The notes under the pieces were generated by a model. That model was not told the DNA's origin and made no database searches. It saw only the letters and a program-made list of their open reading frames with translations. Of a DNA stretch of 64,000 bases, positions 7,924-15,758 are shown in pieces. Position 1 is the first letter of the stretch. Every line of letters starts with the position of its first letter. This stretch comes from Flavisolibacter ginsengisoli DSM 18119 (GTDB taxonomy: Bacteria; Bacteroidota; Bacteroidia; Chitinophagales; Chitinophagaceae): NCBI RefSeq assembly GCF_900129295.1, contig NZ_FQUU01000003.1, forward strand, positions 248,001-312,000, written 5' to 3'. The position numbers were made by a program, and so were the translations under genes.

Positions 7924-8568
7924 ATGAGTGTTAAAGACCAACACCTGGATACCCTGGAGGATATACGGCGAATGATGAAACGCTCCAGCCGGTTCATTTC
8001 TTTGAGTGGCCTTAGCGGGATAGCTGCTGGCGTATGGGCTTTGATAGGTTCTTATTTGGCTTTTACATGGATAGGTAAATACCGCAATAACCTAGATAAT
8101 GTAAGAAACAATGATCTCGATCTTCACCAGCTACAGGTAGATCTGCTTCTGCTCGCCATTGCCATTCTTATAGTAGCTGTTATTTCAGCCCTGTATTTCA
8201 CCTGGCGTAAAGCTGGCAAGGACAGGCTGCCACTTTGGGATCACACAGCTAAAATGCTCATACTCAACATAGCAATTCCCCTGGTAGCCGGTGGTTTATT
8301 TATCCTGGCCATGCTGCAATATGATGAATGGCGTTTTATTGCACCTGCTTCCCTGATCTTTTATGGTTTAGCGCTGGTCAATGGTGGTAAGTACACATTA
8401 AGCGAGATCCGATACCTTGGTATCTCTGAAATTGTTCTTGGCCTGGTTTGTACCCAGTTTATTCACTATGGTTTATATTTTTGGGCAATTGGTTTCGGTA
8501 TACTGCATATTATATATGGCTTTGCCATGTGGAGAAAATATGAAGGAAGTAGAGTAGCGGAAGATTAA
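7924..8568 (+). CDS. Multi-pass membrane protein upstream of HTH_34 regulator
   Basis: 214 residues from the ATG at 7924 (the longer frame starts with TTG inside the operator). A charged N-terminus (MSVKDQHLDTLEDIRRMMKRSSRF) is followed by about six hydrophobic segments, including SGLSGIAAGVWALIGSYLAF, LLLLAIAILIVAVISALYF, MLILNIAIPLVAGGLFILAML and EIVLGLVCTQFIHYGLYFW. I recognise no enzymatic motif. The gene ends 10 nt before the regulator, so the two form one operon. Proteins of this type are regularly encoded with HTH_34 regulators and CreD in Bacteroidota; a role in envelope stress is inference from context only. Confidence 0.8.
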   Translation: MSVKDQHLDTLEDIRRMMKRSSRFISLSGLSGIAAGVWALIGSYLAFTWIGKYRNNLDNVRNNDLDLHQLQVDLLLLAIAILIVAVISALYFTWRKAGKDRLPLWDHTAKMLILNIAIPLVAGGLFILAMLQYDEWRFIAPASLIFYGLALVNGGKYTLSEIRYLGISEIVLGLVCTQFIHYGLYFWAIGFGILHIIYGFAMWRKYEGSRVAED

Positions 8569-8578
8569 ACATAAAGCT

Positions 8579-8884
8579 ATGGCTGTTAATAATCCCATAT
8601 CAGGCTTAAATAAAATATTCGATAACCGAATACGGTTGGGAGTTATGAGTATCCTGACAGTGAATGAAGAGGTCAGCTTTAATGATCTGAAACAGATGCT
8701 TGAGGTTACAGATGGCAACCTGGCAACGCATTTACAAACACTGGAGGAAAGTAAGCTGATAAAAGTGCATAAAGGTTTTATAGGGCGCAAAACAAATACA
8801 ACGTATGCAATTACAAAGACAGGCAGTAAATCGTTTAACGAACATATTGAAGCATTGGAAAAAATGATCAAAGGCTTTAAATAA
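8579..8884 (+). CDS. Winged-helix transcriptional regulator (HTH_34 type)
   Basis: 101 residues, one winged-helix DNA-binding domain: helices in NKIFDNRIRLGVMSIL and FNDLKQMLEVT, recognition helix DGNLATHLQTLEESKLI, and a beta wing KVHKGFIGRKTNTTYAITKTG. This matches the short MarR/ArsR-like HTH_34 family; there is no separate ligand or phospho-receiver domain. A C-terminal helix (SFNEHIEALEKMIKGFK) should form the dimer interface, consistent with recognition of a two-fold symmetric site. Matching palindromes precede its own operon (7900) and the downstream creD gene (8899), suggesting autoregulation plus control of creD. The effector is unknown. Confidence 0.88.
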   Translation: MAVNNPISGLNKIFDNRIRLGVMSILTVNEEVSFNDLKQMLEVTDGNLATHLQTLEESKLIKVHKGFIGRKTNTTYAITKTGSKSFNEHIEALEKMIKGFK

Positions 8885-8898
8885 TTTTTTTTGTACTT

Positions 8899-8919
8899 GT
8901 ACTTTGAATTGCAAAGTAC
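8899..8919. promoter_or_regulatory. Palindromic operator 2: GTACTTTG-N5-CAAAGTAC
   Basis: Eight-bp perfect arms (8899-8906 and 8912-8919) around AATTG, 44 nt before the creD ATG. The inner 17 bp match operator 1 at 16 positions. A TTTG inside the left arm (8903-8906) sits 17 nt before TATATATG (8924-8931, one mismatch to TAnnTTTG), so the palindrome probably overlaps the -33 element of the creD promoter. Confidence 0.75.
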
Positions 8920-8962
8920 TTTCTATATATGAAATAACCCGGCAACTTATCAATCAAATTAT

Positions 8963-10351
8963 ATGAATACTGAAACAATTGTACAAAACGTATGGACCAG
9001 AAGTAAATTACTCATCAAATCAATGATCATTGGTATCCTTGTCCTGGTCCTGCAGATACCGGCAATGTTTGTAAGAGATGTTATTGCCGAAAGAGAACAG
9101 CGCCAACAGGATGCCATAGCTGAAGTAAGTAGCAAATGGGCGGGCCACCAGGTGCTAACAGGGCCGGTCCTTGTCATTCCCTATTGGCAGTCCGCACCCG
9201 ATTCATCTGCCAGGCAGGTGAGAACCAGGGAGTATGCCTACTTTTTACCCGATAAACTGGATATAAGTGCCAACCTAACCCCCCAGGAAAGGCATAGGGG
9301 TATATATAAGGTAATGTTGTATTCATCTGAAGTTACCCTATCAGGCAGCTTTTCCCAACCCGCACTTCAGCGTCTTAATATTGCTCCTGCGGATGTGATC
9401 TGGAATGAAGTAACTATCAAACTTCCTGTTTCTGATAATAAAGGTTTGAATGAAGAGATCTATATGAAATTAAATGATTCTTCAATTGCCATGACACCTC
9501 AGACTTCTGCAGATCCTGCCATAGACAATGCACTACAGGGGGATATTCCAATTACTGGCCCGGATGATCTTAAAGAACTTCGCTTTTCTTCTTCATTTGT
9601 TATCAATGGTTCTCAACAAATTTCCTTCACTCCCATTGGAAGGAATACTACGGTGAACCTTGCCTCAACCTGGCCTCATCCAAGTTTCATTGGAGATGTA
9701 TTACCACAGAGCAGCCAGGTGAACACTAAAGGGTTTAAGGCTTCATGGAAAAGTGCTTTCCACAAACACAATTTCCCCCAACAGTGGAAAGGTAATGCCT
9801 ATAGCTTGTCCGATTATAAATATACTTCCGGAGGTAATATACAGGCTATGCCAATAGATGTCGCAAAACCAACAACTATTAATAATATTAATACAGCCTC
9901 TTTTGGTGCCGATCTTTTTGTGCCCGTTAATGGGTATCAAAAAACCATGCGGTCAATTAAATACGCAGCATTGGTTATCCTCCTCACTTTTGCTTCCTTC
10001 TTCCTTATTGAAACAACCAACAAGCGGTCCATACACCCATTTCAATATGGGCTTATCGGTCTTGCGCTGATCCTGTTTTATACCCTTTTGTTATCATTTT
10101 CTGAATATATCAGCTTTAATATCTCATATGTCATTGCCTCCTTATTTACCATAGGACTAATAAGTTGGTTTGTAAGAGGTTTATTGGCTTCCTCCCGATT
10201 GACTGTCTTTCTATCAACTATCCTGGTGCTGCTTTATGTATATGTATTCACCCTATTGCAACTACAGGATTACTCATTGCTCCTGGGAAGTATTGGGCTG
10301 TTTATAACTCTTGCACTTATCATGCATTTTTCACGAAAAATTCAATGGTAA
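8963..10351 (+). CDS. creD: CreD-family inner membrane protein
   Basis: 462 residues with the CreD layout: an N-terminal membrane helix (LLIKSMIIGILVLVLQIPAMFV), a large extracytoplasmic beta-rich domain of roughly 300 residues opening with the family-typical RDVIAEREQRQQDAIAEVSSKWAG and GPVLVIPY, then about six closely packed C-terminal helices from YAALVILLTFASFFLIETT onward. In E. coli CreD belongs to the CreBC regulon and affects envelope integrity and colicin/beta-lactam phenotypes; the molecular activity is unknown. No CreB or CreC is present here; instead the HTH_34 regulator 78 nt upstream, and the palindrome in between, suggest a different control circuit. Confidence 0.92.
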   Translation: MNTETIVQNVWTRSKLLIKSMIIGILVLVLQIPAMFVRDVIAEREQRQQDAIAEVSSKWAGHQVLTGPVLVIPYWQSAPDSSARQVRTREYAYFLPDKLDISANLTPQERHRGIYKVMLYSSEVTLSGSFSQPALQRLNIAPADVIWNEVTIKLPVSDNKGLNEEIYMKLNDSSIAMTPQTSADPAIDNALQGDIPITGPDDLKELRFSSSFVINGSQQISFTPIGRNTTVNLASTWPHPSFIGDVLPQSSQVNTKGFKASWKSAFHKHNFPQQWKGNAYSLSDYKYTSGGNIQAMPIDVAKPTTINNINTASFGADLFVPVNGYQKTMRSIKYAALVILLTFASFFLIETTNKRSIHPFQYGLIGLALILFYTLLLSFSEYISFNISYVIASLFTIGLISWFVRGLLASSRLTVFLSTILVLLYVYVFTLLQLQDYSLLLGSIGLFITLALIMHFSRKIQW

Positions 10352-10607
10352 CCCTATTTTATAAAGTTGAATTAAAAACCAATCATTTATCTGGGCTGGA
10401 AGAAGGCCAGATGCCTTATGGACGGGCTTTGAAAAATTTTCTTATTTGGCAAAATAGCATAAATCGCTACCATGGTTAGAATCAACTATTGCTCGGACTA
10501 TAATTCCGGTATAGAAATCCTTAAGTCTTATTTCTGCCATAAACATATAAATGTATATGAATGGGTAGGCTTTTGGGGACCTGAAAAGCTTTGAAACCTC
10601 CGTTCCG

Positions 10608-10646
10608 GGGTAGGATACCCATTGTTTTCCCTATAGCTAAGAGCTA
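10608..10646. repeat. Two small hairpins left of the large palindrome
   Basis: GGGTA-gga-TACCC (10608-10620) and TAGCT-aag-AGCTA (10634-10646). Each has a 5-bp perfect stem and a 3-nt loop. The segments around them also repeat CCTCCGT (10597-10603 and 10647-10653), so this looks like part of one structured element together with the following palindromes. Confidence 0.55.
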
Positions 10647-10663
10647 CCTCCGTCCTATCTAAA

Positions 10664-10700
10664 GTATAGATACTGCGTGATCATCACGCAGTATCTATAC
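10664..10700. repeat. Perfect 37-nt palindrome
   Basis: Arms of 18 nt, GTATAGATACTGCGTGAT (10664-10681) and its exact reverse complement (10683-10700), around one central C at 10682. As RNA or single-stranded DNA this would be a long hairpin with a tiny loop. There is no adjoining T-tract, so it is not an ordinary terminator. Confidence 0.85.
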
Positions 10701-10738
10701 CGCAGGTATAGCTTTAATAGGGAGGAGCTATACCGCAG
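10695..10738. repeat. Nested inverted and direct repeats right of the palindrome
   Basis: Inverted repeat GGTATAGCT (10705-10713) / AGCTATACC (10726-10734), plus a direct repeat CTATACCGCAG at 10695-10705 and 10728-10738. The first direct copy overlaps the right arm of the 37-nt palindrome, so alternative pairings are possible. Confidence 0.7.
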
Positions 10739-10947
10739 ACTGCCTGGAACTTGCTTTTTCTATAAATTGTAGTGATCATCGAATCAGAACAAAAACAGGT
10801 AATAGGAACGCTATTAGTATTAAATCATTTTATTGAATAATAATAATGGCCAGCCATTAAGGTTATCATTATCAATAGTATAAGTTTGTAATTATCATGA
10901 ATGCCGGTATTTCAACAACCTGGAATAACTGGTAAATTCAGTAAATA

Positions 10948-11319
10948 ATGGAAAGAAGAAGATTTTCATGGAAGGAGCGGGGAAATAGTTTCAGCTATGC
11001 CTGGCAAGGCATAAAAGGTCTTTTGCTTACTGAACATAATAGCTGGATTCACCTGGGTTTGACCTTATTGGTAATTCCTCTTGCTATTTACTATCGTATT
11101 ACCCGTTTAGAATGGATGTTCCTTATTATAGTAATGGCAATGGTTTGGGCAGCTGAATTGTTCAATACTGCACTGGAGAAATCTATGGACTTTATATCAA
11201 AGGAAAACCATCCCCAGATCAAGCTTGTTAAGGACCTGGCAGCTGCCGCTGTTCTTATTTCTGCACTGGCCGCCTTGGCTGTAGGTGCCATTATTTTCAT
11301 TCCAAGGATTCTTGGATAA
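10948..11319 (+). CDS. dgkA: Diacylglycerol/undecaprenol kinase family (DgkA-like)
   Basis: 123-residue integral membrane kinase of the DgkA family. Amphipathic N-terminus (FSWKERGNSFSYAWQGIKGLLLTEHNSWIH) is followed by three membrane helices: LGLTLLVIPLAIYY, WMFLIIVMAMVWAAELFNTALE and DLAAAAVLISALAALAVGAIIFI. The active-site signature E70-LFNTALE-K and the KDLAAAAV segment are intact. The family phosphorylates diacylglycerol (Gram-negatives) or undecaprenol (Gram-positives); the substrate here is not decidable from sequence. It stands alone after the palindrome-rich gap. No strong terminator directly follows; the hairpin at 11479 may serve it. Confidence 0.92.
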   Translation: MERRRFSWKERGNSFSYAWQGIKGLLLTEHNSWIHLGLTLLVIPLAIYYRITRLEWMFLIIVMAMVWAAELFNTALEKSMDFISKENHPQIKLVKDLAAAAVLISALAALAVGAIIFIPRILG

Positions 11320-11478
11320 CCGGCTGGTTAATTACCATGATTTCTGCTATAATTAGCATTTCTTAGGCCATAGCTATTACATTATTTAAACAGTAGGCGG
11401 TCAATAAGTACATTGGGAGTGTGACTGGAAACTCCTGTTCAACTAATAATCAAGGTCATTTTCCACAGGCATCAAATA

Positions 11479-11516
11479 AAAAGAGGCTTTCTTACATTGA
11501 TAAGAAAACCTCTTTT
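11479..11516. terminator. Bidirectional intrinsic terminator
   Basis: 16-nt arms AAAAGAGGcTTTCTTA (11479-11494) and TAAGAAAaCCTCTTTT (11501-11516), one mismatch, 6-nt loop. The A and T tracts serve both the converging minus-strand TolB/barrel gene (stop at 11540) and dgkA upstream. Confidence 0.85.
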
Positions 11517-11539
11517 ATATAATTGATTACAAAAAGGAT

Positions 11540-14500
11540 CTAAAAGTCCAAACCTAAAGCAAGGTAAGTCTGAGGCTTTCCTCTAAAGACCCCATTCATC
11601 TGCCAGGCTACGTCAAACCTTACAAAATAACCAAGTAATGTACTCCGGGCTCCAAATCCATAACCACCGGCAAATGGACCTATACCCCCTGCTTTTAATT
11701 TAACGAGCACAGTAGGATTGGTTTGATCCACATACCTGGAAGTGGGCCTTTCAAAATTATCATAACGGCCATTCCATGCAGTGCCGAGGTCAATGAACTG
11801 TACTACCTGGAAATTGCGCAGGAAAGCATTATTAATTGGCTTGTTCAATAAAGAAGTAAACACAGGAACTCTAACCTCACTGTTGATTACAACGTTATTG
11901 TTTCCATTGGCAATGTTTTGCTTAAAGCCCCTGAGGTTCACCGCCAGTGCCTGGTATGCATAATTATTATCAGGGTCAGGGGTATTATTAGGGTCAAAAT
12001 AACGATAGGAAAGTTCCCCTGTATTTGGATCTTGTTTGAAATTATCCCTGAACTTCAGCCAGCCATCCACTCCACCTAAATAATAAACCACTTTTTGGTT
12101 GCCCCATGAGAAATCACCTGCAGCTCTGAGTGCCCAGATAATATTCCTGTAAATAGGCAGGTAGTGCCTGGCATCAAAACCGGCATTGAAAAGGAAGCGT
12201 CCTTCTGTATTACCTGGGTTAAGGTGTGTGAACCAATCAACATAGGTCTTCCACCTTAATCCATGCCAGATATTCATAGTAGGGTTAAGGGTGTTATCAT
12301 AAACATATTCCAGGGTAAACTGCCCATAGGTCTTTTTCCTGTTTGGTTCTTTTAAATTGGCCACTGTTGCATCAAGGCCAACTGCAGGAAATATAATATT
12401 ATCGATACGTGGGCCAATAGTAAGCCTGACACTTCTCACCTTATCAAACGGATAACGCAGGCGGGCCAGGTAATAACTTGAATGCTGCTTGACCAGGGCA
12501 ATGCCGTTTGGATTGGTACCATTGGAGGTATCAATAATATTCTGGGCGCTGCTTCTATAATAGGTGAAGCCCCAATCAAAACGTTTCCTTAAGTTGGTGA
12601 ACTCAAATAAAACGTCATTGTCACGAAGGTTTGGCGCCAATCTAATGCCACCTGAAAGCTTATAGTCTTCAAAAAGGTCAACGGTACCCATCCTGATCAA
12701 ACCATTGAGGTCATTACCATTGGCAGGTTCTATTGGACCCTGGCCACCCTGGTAAGGCTGGTACTTGCTCACACCAAACATGGTATTGTTCAGGCCTGCA
12801 ACTACATAATCATTAAAGAACTTGGGAGGTCGGTATTCATATAATTTAGCCTTTTTAAGTATTGTTTCTGAGGGCAATTCTTCTGCTTCAAACACCTGCC
12901 CCAGTTGAGAGGTAGTTGTATCTTTTTTCTCATTCTGGAACTCATTTTGGAAGAAGTCAGTTTCCTTTTTGGTGGTATCACCTATCGGTTGCTGCAATAT
13001 AGAATTACGGGCAGCAGCAATGCGGGCTTTGTCTATCTGCTTCTTCATATATTCCGTAGGCTTGGCCGTAACGTTCCTGCGGCGCAGCGTATTTTCATCT
13101 ACACGTAACCGATAAAGGAATTTATAGTTGCCCTGCCTTACTACTTCGCTCACCAGGCTGTTATCACCTGCTGTTCTTGTTTCCAGCAAACTACTTTGAT
13201 AATTGGTAAGTGGGAATACATAGGCAGAATCATTGGTGATGGATACGAATCCTACGGAATCTATATCAGCCTTATCCCATTCTTTTAATACACTGTCCAC
13301 TTCCTTTGGAGGCGGGTTTCTTAACACCTCGTCGCCAATAAATACCAGGGTGTCCAGGCCTGCTCTTTCTGACCTGAAAAAGCCGGCATACCGATTATTA
13401 ATACCGTTTTCATCGCTTACAAAAGTAAAGTGAGAGGTGTTGTACTGTGATGGATAACGGGCATCGCCTAGCTTAACATTAGTTAATTGCGAGATCTGTT
13501 TGTATTCAGATTTATTCCAATTGTCTATGAGGAAAATATTATAGTGCCTGGGAGCAACTGCTGTATCGCTGGCGGGTGCAGTAGCCGAAGGCCGGTTGCT
13601 GGAGAATATGATACCTGTTTTACCCGGGAAGGCGACAAATGAAGGGTCAAGGTCGTCATAAACATCATCCGTGATCTGCTCTACTGATTGCTTATCTATT
13701 TTGTAAACAAATATATCTGTATGCCCGCTTTTTACTGCACTTAATATAAGGGTATTGGCGTCAAGCATATATTTCATATCCTGCACCTGCGTGAACATGG
13801 GTAGTTCCTGGTTCACTACCTTAACGCGGTTTACAGCATCGTAAACAAACAATTTGTTCTTACCCTCGTGGTTATATATAACGGCCAGCCTTGTGCCTTT
13901 GCCATCCCAGGCAAGAATCGGGTAATTAGGATTGATCTCATCTTCCCTGGTTCGAACACCATATTGCAGGATCACTTTCCTGTCTACAAAATTGGGATGA
14001 AAGACCACGCTGTATTTACCTTGCTTGAACTCTACTACTGCATAGGCAAAGCTCTTTGGCTGTGGATTGGCATTGAACCTGATAAAATCTTTTTTACCTA
14101 TTTCTTCAGTTACAGAAAGTTGTCCCTTTGGAACCAGGCGGCGTGCCCGGATATCCTTGTAATACATCTGAGACATTTCTGTCATGAAATCCTGCAAAAC
14201 TTCCTTGAACTTTTTCTTGGCTAATCTTTGGGTAGCACTATTCAGGTTGCGGTATATACGTGACAGGTATAGCAGGTAAGTGGTCTTTGACCTTCCGTAT
14301 TTATTACCCACATAATACCAGAAAGCATGGCCTGCCAGCAAGGGTTTATCAAAAGCCAGCTTATAAAAATTGCTGTATTCTCCACTTAATAGTGCACTCT
14401 TCAACTGGTTGTCAAGCGTGGGACTCCATTCTTCTGCTGCATATTCTATATAGCCATCAGTAAGCCATTTGGGCAGATCTAATAATGTTTGATTGGCTGC

Positions 14501-14977
14501 CATTTCGCCCAGGTCATCTCCAAACAATACATTGGCTACAAGCACACCTGCAATTCCCTGCCTGATTTGACGCCTAAGGTTTTCATGATTGGCATCGAAA
14601 TAGATCATCATTTTGTTGTTCACCAATTTGGTGACACCCCCTGTGTTCTGCCAATCAATACCAAGCCCTATATTGGACTGCTGCATTTCGTCAAAGCTGT
14701 TGTATACTACCACATTGGCCCTTCTTTGAAGGCCGTATTCAACAAATTCTTCCAATTGGGGCAATTCTTTTTCTGCCACCTGGGCCACATATTTCCCAAG
14801 GTCGAGACCATCCTGGCTGAAATAAGTGTTGAAGTTCTCTGTCTGGTAGTATTTCCAATTGAATTTTTGATATTGTACCCTGTTTTTTCCAAACTCCACG
14901 GCATTTACCTGTGCTTCTGAATTGGCAGACACCAGTAAAAAAGCAACACAGGCCAACCGGCCAATCGATTTAATCAT
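11540..14977 (-). CDS. TolB-propeller/outer-membrane beta-barrel fusion protein
   Basis: 1145 residues in three parts after a signal peptide (cleavage near ANSEAQ). Residues about 25-270 look like a gluzincin (peptidase MA-like) domain: the downstream PKWLTDGYIEYAAEEW matches the usual P-x-WL-x-EG-x-A-x-Y segment, but the expected HExxH is replaced by RQGIAGV, so it is probably catalytically dead. Residues about 300-560 carry TolB/WD40-like blades (LAWDGKGTRLAVIYN, GIIFSSNRPS, HFTFVSDENG). The last ~400 residues alternate aromatic/polar as in a barrel and end in ...LALGLDF with the C-terminal Phe of Omp85-type barrels. Such fusions are found in Bacteroidota, often named TolB or surface antigen; function unknown. 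Confidence 0.85.
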   Translation of the reverse strand: MIKSIGRLACVAFLLVSANSEAQVNAVEFGKNRVQYQKFNWKYYQTENFNTYFSQDGLDLGKYVAQVAEKELPQLEEFVEYGLQRRANVVVYNSFDEMQQSNIGLGIDWQNTGGVTKLVNNKMMIYFDANHENLRRQIRQGIAGVLVANVLFGDDLGEMAANQTLLDLPKWLTDGYIEYAAEEWSPTLDNQLKSALLSGEYSNFYKLAFDKPLLAGHAFWYYVGNKYGRSKTTYLLYLSRIYRNLNSATQRLAKKKFKEVLQDFMTEMSQMYYKDIRARRLVPKGQLSVTEEIGKKDFIRFNANPQPKSFAYAVVEFKQGKYSVVFHPNFVDRKVILQYGVRTREDEINPNYPILAWDGKGTRLAVIYNHEGKNKLFVYDAVNRVKVVNQELPMFTQVQDMKYMLDANTLILSAVKSGHTDIFVYKIDKQSVEQITDDVYDDLDPSFVAFPGKTGIIFSSNRPSATAPASDTAVAPRHYNIFLIDNWNKSEYKQISQLTNVKLGDARYPSQYNTSHFTFVSDENGINNRYAGFFRSERAGLDTLVFIGDEVLRNPPPKEVDSVLKEWDKADIDSVGFVSITNDSAYVFPLTNYQSSLLETRTAGDNSLVSEVVRQGNYKFLYRLRVDENTLRRRNVTAKPTEYMKKQIDKARIAAARNSILQQPIGDTTKKETDFFQNEFQNEKKDTTTSQLGQVFEAEELPSETILKKAKLYEYRPPKFFNDYVVAGLNNTMFGVSKYQPYQGGQGPIEPANGNDLNGLIRMGTVDLFEDYKLSGGIRLAPNLRDNDVLFEFTNLRKRFDWGFTYYRSSAQNIIDTSNGTNPNGIALVKQHSSYYLARLRYPFDKVRSVRLTIGPRIDNIIFPAVGLDATVANLKEPNRKKTYGQFTLEYVYDNTLNPTMNIWHGLRWKTYVDWFTHLNPGNTEGRFLFNAGFDARHYLPIYRNIIWALRAAGDFSWGNQKVVYYLGGVDGWLKFRDNFKQDPNTGELSYRYFDPNNTPDPDNNYAYQALAVNLRGFKQNIANGNNNVVINSEVRVPVFTSLLNKPINNAFLRNFQVVQFIDLGTAWNGRYDNFERPTSRYVDQTNPTVLVKLKAGGIGPFAGGYGFGARSTLLGYFVRFDVAWQMNGVFRGKPQTYLALGLDF

Positions 14978-15056
14978 AAAGTAGATGAAATTTCAGATTT
15001 AATGTATCTCCCGAATTTTGGACAGTAAATTGCAACTAAAAATACAAAAAAGGTAC

Positions 15057-15701
15057 ATGTTAACGGTTCAGGCATTTACTTTCAATCCAGTACAGGAGAA
15101 TACATATATCGTATACAACGAGAAAAGGGACTGTTGTATTATAGACCCGGGGTGTTATTTTGCCAATGAGGAGCAGCAATTGAAAGAGTTCATAGAGAAG
15201 AATAACCTCAAACCAGTATACCTCCTGAATACGCATTGCCACCTTGACCATATATTCGGCAATCGTTTTGTGCAGAAAACCTATGGTCTGCCTCTGCATC
15301 TTCACCAACTGGAAAAGGCTGTTCTTGAATATGGACCTGTGTCCGGTCAGATGTGGCAGTTGCCTTTTGACAACTTTGATGGAGAACTCATCTTCATTGA
15401 TGAAGGACAATCCATTACACTGGGAGAGGAGCAACTGGACATTTTATTTACACCTGGCCATTCCCCCGGCAGCATTAGCTTTTATAGTAAGGATGCCAAA
15501 TTTGTTATCAGTGGGGACGTGCTTTTCCAGGGAAGTGTAGGAAGAACCGACCTTCCTGGCGGTGATTTTACCATACTGGAAGAGAGCATCAAGATGAAGC
15601 TATATACCTTACCTGCTGATGTAATTGTTTATCCCGGGCATGGAGAATCTACTACGATTGGAGATGAGATGAAGAGAAACCCGTTTGTCAAGATGATCTG
15701 A
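15057..15701 (+). CDS. MBL-fold metallohydrolase (glyoxalase II-like)
   Basis: 214 residues from the ATG at 15057 (the longer open frame has only a TTG at 15018). Metallo-beta-lactamase fold with the di-metal motif THCHLDH, a Gly-rich FTPGHSPGS loop providing the next His, SGDVLF with the bridging Asp, and the late VYPGHG. This is the small cytosolic glyoxalase II-like (YcbL-type) subgroup, which lacks the C-terminal substrate domain of true GloB, so a specific thioester substrate cannot be assigned. It is divergent from the TolB/barrel gene and converges on the flippase gene. Confidence 0.88.
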   Translation: MLTVQAFTFNPVQENTYIVYNEKRDCCIIDPGCYFANEEQQLKEFIEKNNLKPVYLLNTHCHLDHIFGNRFVQKTYGLPLHLHQLEKAVLEYGPVSGQMWQLPFDNFDGELIFIDEGQSITLGEEQLDILFTPGHSPGSISFYSKDAKFVISGDVLFQGSVGRTDLPGGDFTILEESIKMKLYTLPADVIVYPGHGESTTIGDEMKRNPFVKMI

Positions 15702-15758
15702 TAGTATTCCAACTTTTAAAGCAGGTTAATATTACTGGTTGTTCAGGGCGTTGACCAT

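Larger units (their letters stand above)
10352..10947. other. Gene-free 596-nt stretch with clustered inverted repeats
   Basis: No convincing coding frame: the plus frame that runs on from inside creD (10165-10479) has no recognisable content. Between 10608 and 10738 there are four hairpins and a repeated 11-mer (separate entries). The flanks (10352-10600 and 10740-10947) show nothing I can name. No tRNA or transposase remnant was seen. Confidence 0.7.

Noticed and set aside
10165-10479. Plus-strand frame overlapping the creD end
   Set aside because: Out of frame with creD, no recognisable content beyond it, and no start or conserved motif in the gap.
14489-14920. 143-residue plus-strand frame inside the TolB/barrel gene
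   Set aside because: Antisense shadow of a long intact gene; no promoter or conserved motif.
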